A DNA stretch of 39,887 nucleotides from an uncultured Bacteroidota bacterium (lineage in GTDB: Bacteria > Bacteroidota > Bacteroidia > Flavobacteriales > Flavobacteriaceae): the NCBI GenBank assembly GCA_903838055.1, contig CAILWV010000060.1:1-39887 (forward strand), read 5' to 3'. The notes under the pieces were generated by a model. The model ran no database searches, had not been told where the DNA came from, and worked only from the letters and a program-made list of their open reading frames with translations. Both the position numbers and the translations under genes were made by a program. Each line of letters begins with the position of its first letter. Within the stretch, counting starts at the first letter, position 1. Of the stretch, positions 9,168 through 19,377 are shown piece by piece.

Positions 9168-12100
9168 TTAATTAATTAAAATTGTATTTACATCCACTAT
9201 ACTAAGCACATTTGAATTCACAACATAGGCTGTGCCATTCCATGTTTTGTACTTAAATTTAAAATTCAAACTACTTGCTGTGATATTTTTATATGGATTC
9301 ATAATCAATACTTGCGAGTAATCTTTAGAATGAAGCATATGATAGCTAGTATCTACAATTCCTTGATGATCTATTACAAGAATAGTATCAGCAATATCCT
9401 GAACAGGTATTCTCGGAATATTGAAAGGCTCAGGGTTTCTAATCAACAGTGCTACAACATTTCCTGTAGCTTCATCAATTATTTTATTAAACTCTGTGGT
9501 GTTAGATGGATTTAAAGGAGATAAACCCAAGACACCCTCTATAGCTCGATCAAACGGATGCAAAAATTGCGTTTCAAGCGCAACTACATCTGGTGTTGCA
9601 ACACCAGCAGAAACAAGATTAAACAGATTAGTCAATTGTGTAGTACTCAAGTTTAATGTAATATCATATATCGCTTTCCTAACTAATGGAGTTCCTGTAG
9701 CATCTACAAAATCTGGAGTACTTACCAAATAGCTATCTACTTGTTCTTTAAAATGTTGGTATCGCGAAGTCTGAAAAACAAATCGATGAACTTCTTGATT
9801 ATCATTATAAACAATAGCTCCATTAGCATTCAATTCTGGAGTAAGAAATCCGTCACCATTAGCATCATAAGCATTATATACAATAGCAGTATATAATTTT
9901 TGTGGTTTCAAATTCTCCAACGTAACTGTAGAAATATGCGTTTCTGGACTCAATGGAGCACCCAAAGTGATGCCACAAGTTGTAACATTCATTGGATCAT
10001 CATTAACATGATTAATAAAATTATTTAACATTTGAATGCTCAACGGCAATCTTGGATCATTTACAGATTCCCATGAGGTTGTAGTTCCTGGTACTGTATC
10101 ATTTGAAAAAGTAGTAGGTAAAGGATAAGGTATTATTACATCAGTAATAGGATCTTTAATGGCATAATGTAATTCTCCTTTTATTTCTGGTAAGAAAATA
10201 GTATCACTAGGATTATTTTTATACTCATTCCATGCATTTACTAAATAATAAACAAATGGTTTAATAAAATACAAACTAAGTTTGCATTGATCATGACCAA
10301 AAAACAAGGGTTTGGCTTGTGCTAAATTTCCGCCTGCATCTGGATAAGAACGCTCATAATCGATATATTGACGTAACGAAGCAATTGGATATTTATCATA
10401 ATCATTATCAGTTACTGGAACTGAAAGATTTTGTCCGTTTTGCGCATTTTGAATATCTTGTATATAACTTGGAACTTGTCTGTGAAAATGACCAACTGGA
10501 CCTCTTGTTTTAAATCCATAATAATAATCATAAATCCCTTGATTAACTTGACCTTGATAATTAACCTCGTCCTTAACTTTAAAGCGAATATAATAGGTAG
10601 TATCAGGTCGCCATATCGGTTGTCCTATTCTGTTAATCGCTTCAGTCATAGCTGCTCTATCTTCTATAACAGCCTGTACTCCTGGAATGGTCTGATTATA
10701 ATTATAATCTGAAACCGTTAAAAAGCAAAGCTGATGAAATGAAGTAGTGCATACAGAGCCTTCGTCAACGCAACTACAATGTCCTAAAGCATTTAGTTTT
10801 TCCAAAATTAATAATGCATTTATTCTTAAGTCGGTGTAAACTGCAATAAATCGAGCATCATCAATTCCTCCTGCTTTTAATTGCTCTAAAAGTTCTTTAT
10901 ATTTAGTAAACTCAGGCTGTAAATAGTTTTTAACAAGCTGGTAAGATAAATTTTGCTCATCAAAAACAACTAAAGTATTCAAAAAGGTTTGATAACATTC
11001 TATTTCATTTTTTATAAAGTCTTTGGTAATTATAGGATAAGTAAAGCAATCATTAAAAAGACTTAATTCCGTTTGATATAGTTCACACAGTTTGTTGTCT
11101 TTATCACCGCATCCACAACGACAATTACCTATTGCATACAATTTATCTAAAATAAGGTATGCTTTGGATATATAACCAGTTATATTAAAAGGTTTAACAA
11201 GAGATGGGTAATTCAACAAGATGTCCCATTCTGGTTGCAAAGCTTTTATTAAGTCAAAATCATCAAAATTTAATGAAAATTGATTTACAGCGTCAATTAA
11301 CATTTTAACACATTCTGACTTATCTTCAACTTTTGAACCTAAACATGCTTCAAATTTCTGTTTAATAGAAACATAAAAATCACAAAGTTTAGTGTTTTTT
11401 TCACAAACTTTATCGCCACATGCAGTACGTTTCAATTCTTCTAATTTATAAAACAAATTATTATAGTTTTCCAAAGTCTCACCTTGTAGGATGGAAACTG
11501 AAGTAGTTTCTGTATTATTAGTATAGGCTTCATTAAGTAATTGTTCGATCTGATTTCTAATTAAATTAATTTCTGCCGTATCATTAACATCTGGCTGAAT
11601 GACTACTTTTACAACTTTATCGGTTGTATTGTTATAGCTAACAACATCAAGCAAATCTTGTGATGTTTTGTAAGCTGGATTACCTATTAATTCATAGGCT
11701 GGTTCAAAACCTGTACTAACTGCTTCTTTGTAATAGGAAATTGTAATACCTTGTGCATAGGTAGTCAAACGCAAATCAACTTTCACGGATGCTTCTGGTA
11801 GTAATATAGTTAATGGGTTATAGTTTTTGAATGATAAAGATTGAGCAAAATGATGCGGATTGGACTCATTGGAAACATAAGCACAATCCCCAACAATTGT
11901 CCCATTCTCGTCTAGGCTAGATTCACCATCTATATAATAATAAGCTCCATTGATATAATCGGCAATATATTGGGTAGGTTTATAATATCGTGTTCCCAAA
12001 ACCTTATTCAAAACATTGGAACAGGTCATAGCCTTTGGAGATGTAACACAATACAACTCTGATGGAGTAATACCATATTGTTCAGGAATAAACCATCCAG

Positions 12101-15100
12101 GTTCTCCACTATCTACATAAGAGAATGGATTAGTTGCCAAAATTCGTATAGCATCATATTGATTCCCAGAACGCTGCCACTGTCCTATTTTTAAATCCAT
12201 TCCGCTCAGTTGTACTAAATCTGCAGGCTTTAGCAATGCTTTAAAAGGATTATAATCCATCCAAGATTGCCCATTCCATGCTTTTATTTCTATATCCTCT
12301 ATAGAATAATTATGGGTTACTTGTCTTATAGTATTACCTCCCGGTTGCATTTTTTCTGGCGGGATTAAATCCGAAGTGTTATCTGCTGCTCCAGTCCAGC
12401 CTCCTATTTTATTACTTACATTATTTGGTTTTAAACCTTTTACAGTTTTAAAATCTATAAAAGTATCCAAAGGAATCACTTTATCAATAATATTGTGATT
12501 AGGTACAAAATTAGGAGAGTTAAATTTTACTTCAATAAAATTCAATTCAAATGTTTCATTAGTTAACATGTGAACTCCTTTAACAAGCTCTTTAGTTCTG
12601 TCTTGTTGCATATTTACATCATCCTCTGGTAAATTCAAATAAGGAATTGCAGGTATAGCATCAACAACAATCTCACCATTGCGTTCCCATTTAATAGTTA
12701 TATTTACCGGGATATGAATAGTAAAACTGAACCAACCACAACCTATTCTAAACTGAAAATCAAAATGTAAACGTGCATATATTAAAAAGGGCTTCGGAAC
12801 TTCTACACTAAACATAGCATCAATTTCGGAACCAACACTTGCAATCCACAAATCTATTATAATACCTCCTCCTGCATGGATATAACCCCCTATCTGAGGC
12901 CTATGGAAACTAATCTGACCACCTACTTCTAAATAGGCCCACAATTTAAAAATACCACCATTAATTTCAAAATGAGTATTGGATCCTGCCTTAATTCCTG
13001 AGGCAGAAATCATTAAATACGATTCTGAAACTAAATTAATTGCGTCTTTAAATAGTGTTCCTGTAACTCGTTTTTCCTCTGTACCTAAATAGATATGCCA
13101 TGGCAACTGATTGTTGAAATAAAACCCAGCTTCTAAGGTAGCCTCCAATTGAAAAATAGCGCCTGTTTTAGAAGGTAGTTTAAAATTAGCGCCTGCACCT
13201 AATTCCATAGAATGATCACCAATAATGAAGAAAGCAAAAAAGGGAGGATTCCGAGGGTCTTCCTCTGCCAATTTCAATCGTTTGCTAATTATGGTCAACC
13301 CAGCATCAATCATAAACATACTTGGAATCGATAGGAGTGCCATTGCTTGCATTGACAAAGAAGTTCCACTATCAAAACTGGTTCCAAAACTGGCTCCAAA
13401 ACCCAAAGAAATAGGTACTTGATAATCGGAGGTTTGCTCGGGCTTACTAAATTTAGGATGCCCAGGTTGATTCAAACCTCGTTCTGGATAAGTATAATAT
13501 TCATACCATGTATGCGATTCTGGATGATCTGGAAAAATTGCTTTCTTTTCAGCTACATAGCGATACCCTAACAAACCTTTAAATCCATAGATCGCTATAG
13601 ATCCCATTGGTATTGGCTTAGGTAAGGTAATAGAAGCATCTACTAAAAAGGCTGGATACTTGGGATTCAAACTTATAGAAGCTTTTCCCGAAATAGCTGG
13701 ATTCTCCATTTTAAGCGTAACCTCTCCTTGGTATTCTTGAGAGACTCCTGGATCGGGTATGGTAATCATACCATGTAAAATTACTGCTTTACTTTCTGCA
13801 GAAATAGTTAAATCTATAGTAATGGTTTGAATGTGTAAAAAATGATCTCCTTCTCCTCCATGCAAATCATTATCTGTAGTGTAATAATACTTGATACCAT
13901 CTCCACTCGCTACTTTACCCATAGGGTCAACACTTAATGAACCATCAAAACCAACATAATTATAACTTCGCATAACGCCATTATGTTCTTTTTGCATAGA
14001 ACCTAAGTGAATACCTGTAACACTAAAGTCAGCTGGACCTAGTGGCAAATTAAAACTCATCGGTATAAACGAATTTCCACCTACTATTTCAAACTTACCG
14101 CTACCATAAAAGCGTAATTTTGGAATTTCAATTTCTTTGCCATGCATCAAATCAGCCATGATACCACTCATAAATCCTAGTTTAACAGAGGTGCCTAAGT
14201 AAAATTCTTCATCCTTTCGTCCTAACTCTAATGATAAAAACTTAATCTTAACAAAATCAAACAATTCTGCCTCACATATTGGATTTGCAGAGGCTGTTAG
14301 ATTAAAATCGCCACTATCGCCAAGATGCCCATCAATATCTATCAGTAATGGTCCTCCAGAAGGAGATTTGAATTTTTTAATTTCAAGTTTAGCTTTTATG
14401 TCTGATGAAATTACTTTATTTTGTTTGAATACAATATCAAATTTATTAAAGCCAATTCTAAAACCTTTATCAGGATCTGATCCTATTTTCTTCCACAAGG
14501 TTGGGGTTGGGTCTAGGATGTTGTCATTAGGAAAACTATTTAAATAGGCTTGATATGCTTTTAAAGTAGTAAAGGTTTTAACTACACCAGTAGTCAAATT
14601 TGGCTCTGAAACGGTAATGGGAAATTTTATAGGACATGGAGGAATGTTGACAGCTCCTGTTGGATATAATTTTGTTTTTAATTCAACTATATTTTGAACT
14701 ATTACTTCCTCAACAACATTGGTAGTGGCATTCTTTTGAAAAACAGTTACCGGAAAATGAATTTCAAATTTGTTCTCAAAATAGTAAATAGGTCCACTCG
14801 CTACTGTTGCAGGTACAGTCTCTAATAAAATAGTACCTGACAAACCTCCAGTGCCAATAAGTACGTCATGCCCACCTATACGTAATGTTGTAGATGGTGT
14901 GCCTTGCAATGCTTCGTCATGAAACCAACGAGAAGGCAAAGTTACCGATAAAGCTCGTGCATAAACCCCAATAAAATCATCGGGTCTTCCATCGGCTGTA
15001 GCTTCAGGTATGTTAGTCTTTTTACTTAAATCAATTTTTAAAGTATCTATTTCTAACAATATTCCCGAATTACCAATTGCTACAAAAGATGATGGAGACA

Positions 15101-16037
15101 AAGATCCTCCTAACTCTAATTGATAGCCAATTCCTGCTTCAGTGTCGGCATACAATTGGGCTTGGGCAAAAACAAATTTAGCCTTTGGAGTTGGATCTGT
15201 AGTAGTTCCAGGAACATCAGTTCCATTTGAAGTTACGGGTTTCAAAATATTTCTAGGAAACTCTATTGCAGCACTTAAAGCCAATGTTGCTTTGGCTTTA
15301 GGAATGATTAACTTTTTAATATAAGCCTCGATACCTTCTGGTACAATACTATTATAAAATTGTTGCAGTTTATTTTTGGTTACATCCAAATCGGAATCCA
15401 AAATATAAATCCCAAAAAGTAACATCGACAATTTCTTATCGTTAATTTGTAAATCCTTAATCCCTTGAATAAGGGATTCAATTGACGGAGAAGCAGGTAA
15501 TAATAAATCAAGAGCAGAAGGATAGCTAATCGCTTTAAAAGCATTAAAATCAGTAACAAATTGTTGAAATTTTGTTGTTTGACTATCAATAGGAACTACA
15601 AAATAGTTAATAATATGTGCCATTACCTGATCATCGGTAATACGAAAAACTTTTAATCCCAAATCATAAAAATCATCCAAGCTGAAAGAAAACTCCTGAA
15701 GATTAAATGATTTTAAAAACGCTAGTATCTCCCACTGGTATTCTAAAGTAACAGGAAATGAAGAAATACTTGCATCATGTCCTGTTAAATCAGGGTTTAA
15801 AAGCAATGCCATATCAAAAGGCAAGGGTACAGCAAGTCGTCTACTTACAATTTCTAAACTATAAAAAGCCGAGTCACCATTCTTACTTTTAGAATATTGC
15901 AAATTCTTGTAATGAATTTTATCAAAGATGGCATTCAAACCATCTTGTACAAATGATAAAAATTCTGGAAGATCATCAACAGTGATTACTTCAGATAATT
16001 TTGGATAATACCTTGCTGTGGGAACAATATTTGACAT
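9168..16037 (-). CDS. Giant multidomain protein with large beta domain and cysteine-module pair
   Basis: 2289 aa, no signal peptide. Residues 1-260 are mostly helical (MSNIVPTARYYPKLSEV). Residues about 280-1120 form one very long beta-rich region with short amphipathic strands and many Gly/Pro turns (for example GGEGDHFLHIQTITIDLTIS and SIAIYGFKGLLGYRYV). This is suggestive of an extended beta structure, but I cannot name a family. Residues about 1538-1756 are two tandem cysteine modules (LCDFYVSIKQKFEAC to YAIGNCRCGCG; LCELYQTELSLFNDC to ALGHCSC), the same unit as in the 2263-aa protein. The C-terminal third includes a GPVGHFHRQVPSY segment and a calcium-loop-like YDANGDGFLTPEL. Second gene of the operon, 30 nt after the propeller gene. 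Lack of an export signal suggests assembly in the cytoplasm with release by another route, or export by an unseen machine; this is inference. Confidence 0.85.
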   Translation of the reverse strand: MSNIVPTARYYPKLSEVITVDDLPEFLSFVQDGLNAIFDKIHYKNLQYSKSKNGDSAFYSLEIVSRRLAVPLPFDMALLLNPDLTGHDASISSFPVTLEYQWEILAFLKSFNLQEFSFSLDDFYDLGLKVFRITDDQVMAHIINYFVVPIDSQTTKFQQFVTDFNAFKAISYPSALDLLLPASPSIESLIQGIKDLQINDKKLSMLLFGIYILDSDLDVTKNKLQQFYNSIVPEGIEAYIKKLIIPKAKATLALSAAIEFPRNILKPVTSNGTDVPGTTTDPTPKAKFVFAQAQLYADTEAGIGYQLELGGSLSPSSFVAIGNSGILLEIDTLKIDLSKKTNIPEATADGRPDDFIGVYARALSVTLPSRWFHDEALQGTPSTTLRIGGHDVLIGTGGLSGTILLETVPATVASGPIYYFENKFEIHFPVTVFQKNATTNVVEEVIVQNIVELKTKLYPTGAVNIPPCPIKFPITVSEPNLTTGVVKTFTTLKAYQAYLNSFPNDNILDPTPTLWKKIGSDPDKGFRIGFNKFDIVFKQNKVISSDIKAKLEIKKFKSPSGGPLLIDIDGHLGDSGDFNLTASANPICEAELFDFVKIKFLSLELGRKDEEFYLGTSVKLGFMSGIMADLMHGKEIEIPKLRFYGSGKFEIVGGNSFIPMSFNLPLGPADFSVTGIHLGSMQKEHNGVMRSYNYVGFDGSLSVDPMGKVASGDGIKYYYTTDNDLHGGEGDHFLHIQTITIDLTISAESKAVILHGMITIPDPGVSQEYQGEVTLKMENPAISGKASISLNPKYPAFLVDASITLPKPIPMGSIAIYGFKGLLGYRYVAEKKAIFPDHPESHTWYEYYTYPERGLNQPGHPKFSKPEQTSDYQVPISLGFGASFGTSFDSGTSLSMQAMALLSIPSMFMIDAGLTIISKRLKLAEEDPRNPPFFAFFIIGDHSMELGAGANFKLPSKTGAIFQLEATLEAGFYFNNQLPWHIYLGTEEKRVTGTLFKDAINLVSESYLMISASGIKAGSNTHFEINGGIFKLWAYLEVGGQISFHRPQIGGYIHAGGGIIIDLWIASVGSEIDAMFSVEVPKPFLIYARLHFDFQFRIGCGWFSFTIHIPVNITIKWERNGEIVVDAIPAIPYLNLPEDDVNMQQDRTKELVKGVHMLTNETFELNFIEVKFNSPNFVPNHNIIDKVIPLDTFIDFKTVKGLKPNNVSNKIGGWTGAADNTSDLIPPEKMQPGGNTIRQVTHNYSIEDIEIKAWNGQSWMDYNPFKALLKPADLVQLSGMDLKIGQWQRSGNQYDAIRILATNPFSYVDSGEPGWFIPEQYGITPSELYCVTSPKAMTCSNVLNKVLGTRYYKPTQYIADYINGAYYYIDGESSLDENGTIVGDCAYVSNESNPHHFAQSLSFKNYNPLTILLPEASVKVDLRLTTYAQGITISYYKEAVSTGFEPAYELIGNPAYKTSQDLLDVVSYNNTTDKVVKVVIQPDVNDTAEINLIRNQIEQLLNEAYTNNTETTSVSILQGETLENYNNLFYKLEELKRTACGDKVCEKNTKLCDFYVSIKQKFEACLGSKVEDKSECVKMLIDAVNQFSLNFDDFDLIKALQPEWDILLNYPSLVKPFNITGYISKAYLILDKLYAIGNCRCGCGDKDNKLCELYQTELSLFNDCFTYPIITKDFIKNEIECYQTFLNTLVVFDEQNLSYQLVKNYLQPEFTKYKELLEQLKAGGIDDARFIAVYTDLRINALLILEKLNALGHCSCVDEGSVCTTSFHQLCFLTVSDYNYNQTIPGVQAVIEDRAAMTEAINRIGQPIWRPDTTYYIRFKVKDEVNYQGQVNQGIYDYYYGFKTRGPVGHFHRQVPSYIQDIQNAQNGQNLSVPVTDNDYDKYPIASLRQYIDYERSYPDAGGNLAQAKPLFFGHDQCKLSLYFIKPFVYYLVNAWNEYKNNPSDTIFLPEIKGELHYAIKDPITDVIIPYPLPTTFSNDTVPGTTTSWESVNDPRLPLSIQMLNNFINHVNDDPMNVTTCGITLGAPLSPETHISTVTLENLKPQKLYTAIVYNAYDANGDGFLTPELNANGAIVYNDNQEVHRFVFQTSRYQHFKEQVDSYLVSTPDFVDATGTPLVRKAIYDITLNLSTTQLTNLFNLVSAGVATPDVVALETQFLHPFDRAIEGVLGLSPLNPSNTTEFNKIIDEATGNVVALLIRNPEPFNIPRIPVQDIADTILVIDHQGIVDTSYHMLHSKDYSQVLIMNPYKNITASSLNFKFKYKTWNGTAYVVNSNVLSIVDVNTILIN

Positions 16038-16067
16038 ATACGAATGGTTGATAATAATTATTATTTA

Positions 16068-17567
16068 TTACTTCTTTAAAAATTTAAGATGTTGAGTAGT
16101 ACCTCCAGAAGTAACTTCTAGAAAATAAAACCCTGATGCCAATGGTTCCACATCAACAGGAAAATTTTTAGGCTCAAACAGAACAGCGCCGTGAACATCA
16201 ATGACTTTAATAGAATCGAATGACACATCAGCTGAAGCTGAAATATTTAACTTTGAATGAGATGGATTAGGAAAAAGTGTCATAGGAGGACTACTATTCT
16301 GTTCTGAATTGTTCATTGAGCTGCCTTGGAATTTCACAATTAAAAGATCATCACTTCCGTGATTAAAAGCAATATCACCATCACTAGATTGTGACGAACC
16401 AACTAAAACATAACTTCCATCTGTAGCTTGAATGGCAGAGTAAGCATAATCAAACATGCTACCTCCCATAGTTCGTTGCCATTCTAAAACTCCTGTAGAA
16501 CTTAATTTAGCGAGCCAACCATCGTCATTCCCGTGGTAATTAGTTACATCTCCATTAGAAGATCTAACATAGCCTGATATCAAAAACCCATTATCACTAG
16601 TTTGAACTACACTACTTGAGATATCAGAATCAGTACCTCCCAGCGTTTTTTGCCATTGAATAGTACCATCAGAATTAAGCAATACTACCCAAATATCTAC
16701 TGAACCATGATAATTTGTTACATTACCGTCATATGAATTAGTTTGACCTGTAATAATAAACTTTCCATCATTGGTCTGTTTTACATCATATGCGGTTTCA
16801 TCAAGGGAACCCCCTAAACATTTTTGCCATTGTATCGTTCCTGTACTACTTAACTTCAATATCCAAATATCATAAGATCCATGATTTCCTACTCCTCCCG
16901 TAGAATATCCGGCCACTATGTAACCACCATCAGTAGTTTGCTGTACGCTTTTAGCAAAATCATATCCTCCACTTCCATAAATTTTAAACCATTGGATAGT
17001 ACCAATACTATTGTATTTAATAATTAGATAGTCATCATAAGTTGCGGTTGAATCGATATTTCCAACAACTATACAACCACCATCGGTAGTCTGAACAACG
17101 CTACAAGCACGATCAGAATACGAGCCTCCTTCGCAACTTTGCCATTGCAATGTTCCTACTGAATCTATTTTTATAACCCAAAAGTCTGTGCTCCCATTGG
17201 TATAATTAATAACATCTCCATCAATAGAATTAGTTGAACCAGCAACTATATAACCACCATCTGTTGTTTGTGCAATACTCTCCGCCACATCATTCCCTGT
17301 TCCTCCATAAGTTTTTTGCCAAACAATATCTCCAGAAGCATTCAATTTTAAAATCCAAAAATCACTACCTCCATGGTTACTGCTTACATCTCCATTCACT
17401 GAAGCGGTATAACCTGCCACCACAAAACCTCCATCGGCAGTTTGCTTAATACATTTTGCATATTCATAGGAAGTACCCCCATAATTTTTTTGCCACACAA
17501 TAGCTGGAGCTTGGGCAAAAATTAAACTCATAAAGAAAAACGCAGTAAGCAGTAGTAAATTTCTCAT
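16068..17567 (-). CDS. Secreted seven-repeat beta-propeller protein with T9SS type A sorting domain
   Basis: 499 aa. A Sec signal peptide is clear at the N-terminus (MRNLLLLTAFFFMSLIFAQA, cleavage after about residue 20). Seven repeats of about 55 residues follow, each with WQK-x-x-GG, a QTxDGGxxxxG turn and a DxWxxKLxxxG strand, which implies a seven-bladed propeller. The last ~75 residues (LFPNPSHSKLNISASADVS to HLKFLKK, containing GFYFLEV) are a type A C-terminal domain of the Type IX secretion system, so the protein should be moved across the outer membrane and anchored or released. It is the first gene of the operon with the two giants and the fibre. Its promoter carries the island's palindromic operator at 17718-17735. 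A role in surface adhesion or as an outer docking partner is inferred. Confidence 0.9.
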   Translation of the reverse strand: MRNLLLLTAFFFMSLIFAQAPAIVWQKNYGGTSYEYAKCIKQTADGGFVVAGYTASVNGDVSSNHGGSDFWILKLNASGDIVWQKTYGGTGNDVAESIAQTTDGGYIVAGSTNSIDGDVINYTNGSTDFWVIKIDSVGTLQWQSCEGGSYSDRACSVVQTTDGGCIVVGNIDSTATYDDYLIIKYNSIGTIQWFKIYGSGGYDFAKSVQQTTDGGYIVAGYSTGGVGNHGSYDIWILKLSSTGTIQWQKCLGGSLDETAYDVKQTNDGKFIITGQTNSYDGNVTNYHGSVDIWVVLLNSDGTIQWQKTLGGTDSDISSSVVQTSDNGFLISGYVRSSNGDVTNYHGNDDGWLAKLSSTGVLEWQRTMGGSMFDYAYSAIQATDGSYVLVGSSQSSDGDIAFNHGSDDLLIVKFQGSSMNNSEQNSSPPMTLFPNPSHSKLNISASADVSFDSIKVIDVHGAVLFEPKNFPVDVEPLASGFYFLEVTSGGTTQHLKFLKK

Positions 17568-17687
17568 TATTATTTTGTTTAGCTATGGTGAAAATTTTTG
17601 AAATTATTCTTTTATCTAGCATCAAGAAAGGCTAAAATTTAAATTATAGTAAATTAAACTACACAAAAAACACTCTTCAATAATGTG

Positions 17688-17735
17688 TAAATCTATAGAG
17701 TAAAACAAGACCAAACAATCCGTATTTATACTGAT
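17688..17735 (-). promoter_or_regulatory. Palindromic operator plus promoter of the giant-gene operon
   Basis: Read on the minus strand: ATCAGTATAAATACGGAT (17735-17718, an 18-bp palindrome with one arm mismatch), TG, 20 nt, then the -7-like box TAGATTTA (17695-17688). The TTG formed at the operator edge is in place for the -33 element. The spacing is the same as at the other four copies in the window. The start site would fall near 17682, leaving a leader of about 115 nt before 17567. Confidence 0.7.
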
Positions 17736-17811
17736 TTTTATAAATACATTGAGAATAAAAAAAGCTAAAAAGTAGATAATTAATTAAGCTAACAAACTCT
17801 GTGAAATAAAA

Positions 17812-17837
17812 AAACTGCCTTTCAAAAAAAGCAGTTT
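17812..17837 (-). terminator. Hairpin terminator after cassette 1
   Basis: Arms AAACTGC (17812-17818) and GCAGTTT (17831-17837) with A-rich and T-rich flanks lie 55 nt beyond the stop of the membrane-protein gene. A similar hairpin with the same arm sequence occurs at 31651-31676. The whole gap 17568-17892 therefore holds this hairpin, the operator and promoter above, and the leader; I see no gene in it. Confidence 0.6.
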
Positions 17838-17892
17838 ATAAAAAATCTATTCAATATAATTTTCTAGAAATAATTAACATTTTAAAAATATT

Positions 17893-19377
17893 TTATTTCT
17901 TATTTCCTAAACCAAGTAGTATTCTTGAAATTGGAATAGAGAAAATAATAAATAAAACATAAATCAGAAATTCAAAGAGTAGTACATATTTCTGGTTTTG
18001 CATTATATCCCACTGGTTTACCAATTCGTTGTTGCCAAAAATAGGATTGAATTTAAATATGAAAAAATGACTCAATAATAAAGTAAATAAGATAACTATA
18101 CTAATGCTTAGCATTGGAATAGTATTAGATTTTTTATAAAAAATTGAGGCCATTTTATATATAAACAAACTTTCCAATCCATAAATAAAAACAGTTTTGA
18201 TAATAACAATAAATGCTCCCATAGAATTCATAATCATAAAAATAGAAGCACTATTGTATAGAAAGTATAGTAAAACCAATATAGTTACCGTCAAAAAATA
18301 GTAAGGTTTTTTTTCATCATCAGAAACTTCATTTTGCATAAGTTTGGTATCCTTTTCTCTTAATTTTAGAGCTTTAAAAATTGTTTTAGAAAAATAGATA
18401 AGAGGAAAGCTCACTAAAAAAAATAATACAATAGATAAAATAATATTCTTATTTTTAAAATATACCACCACTCCAAAGTCTACAATTAAGAAAACAATTA
18501 AAAAATAGATAAAACGTGGCGCATTAATAGACTTTATAACTTGACCAATTGTTCTAAATTTATAAAATAGAACTATGGCCAATATGAGCTCAATAAATAT
18601 AATCTTAAGCGATTCATAATCTAAATGAGCTAAAGAAAACTGTTCAGTACTGGAAGCTATTTCTAAAATATACCATACCAACTTATGAAACGCATTAAAA
18701 AGTATAAAAGTTGAAAACAAAATCATTAAAAATTCATTAAAATGCATTTCAGTTTCTTGCTTTTTGACAAAACGATAAAACAAATAGACGCTTGATAAAA
18801 ACAAAACAATCCAAGCAGCATAAATTATACAATTAAAAGAAGGACTTGAAGGAATAATTCCATAGTATTTGTTTGTAAAATTATAGTACTCAAATAGGTA
18901 TGAAAAAACAATAAATAAGGTTAAATAATTATAATTTTTAAGGGTAGTATTTTTTATAAAATAAAACAAAACAGGTAAAACGAATAGGAATTGTAGTATA
19001 TAAAAAAGGGCATCGGTTGAAATATTTTCTCTAGGGTTATATTCTATATCATAACGCGTTTGGGTAATTAACGCATATAATGCTATAGGAATTAAAATAG
19101 TAAACACTAATGCGATGAATTCCTTTTTTTCAATTAAAAAAGGGTTATCTTCTTTTATAATATTATTTGCAAAAAAAGAAGCCTTGTTTATCAATAAAAA
19201 ATAGACCAATACAATTAGGAATATATTGATTATAGTACTATTATGTGAAATTTCACGATTTATAAAAAAAGATTCATATGAAGATAAATCTCTAAATAAC
19301 ATCGTAGAAGCAAGGGTATAAATCATAGTGATACCCATAAATTTAAGAAATAATTCTATTGTGTTTTTAAAACTCAT
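17893..19377 (-). CDS. Polytopic membrane protein, last gene of cassette 1 (possible immunity protein)
   Basis: 494 aa with about 12 strongly hydrophobic segments, for example INIFLIVLVYFLLI, FIALVFTILIPIALYALI, FIYFLIVFLIVDFGVVVYF and the C-terminal VLLFEFLIYVLFIIFSIPIS. Charged loops are short, and no catalytic motif or transporter signature is evident. Its start overlaps the end of the 597-aa gene by 11 nt, so the two are translationally coupled. A membrane protein coupled to a large toxin-like gene is a common arrangement for immunity proteins against membrane-acting toxins, but nothing in the sequence proves it. It could instead be an unrelated integral membrane protein of the DUF4153 kind. 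Fold assignment is firm; function is unknown. Confidence 0.8.
   Translation of the reverse strand: MSFKNTIELFLKFMGITMIYTLASTMLFRDLSSYESFFINREISHNSTIINIFLIVLVYFLLINKASFFANNIIKEDNPFLIEKKEFIALVFTILIPIALYALITQTRYDIEYNPRENISTDALFYILQFLFVLPVLFYFIKNTTLKNYNYLTLFIVFSYLFEYYNFTNKYYGIIPSSPSFNCIIYAAWIVLFLSSVYLFYRFVKKQETEMHFNEFLMILFSTFILFNAFHKLVWYILEIASSTEQFSLAHLDYESLKIIFIELILAIVLFYKFRTIGQVIKSINAPRFIYFLIVFLIVDFGVVVYFKNKNIILSIVLFFLVSFPLIYFSKTIFKALKLREKDTKLMQNEVSDDEKKPYYFLTVTILVLLYFLYNSASIFMIMNSMGAFIVIIKTVFIYGLESLFIYKMASIFYKKSNTIPMLSISIVILFTLLLSHFFIFKFNPIFGNNELVNQWDIMQNQKYVLLFEFLIYVLFIIFSIPISRILLGLGNKK

Noticed and set aside
9312..10712. Plus-strand open frames inside the giant genes
   Set aside because: They lie antisense to long coding frames, have low-complexity or hydrophobic composition, and lack promoters or ribosome sites.
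12680..15300. Outer-membrane beta-barrel assignment for the long beta region of the 2289-aa protein
   Set aside because: No signal peptide and no C-terminal barrel signature; the strands are too numerous and irregular to call a porin or usher.
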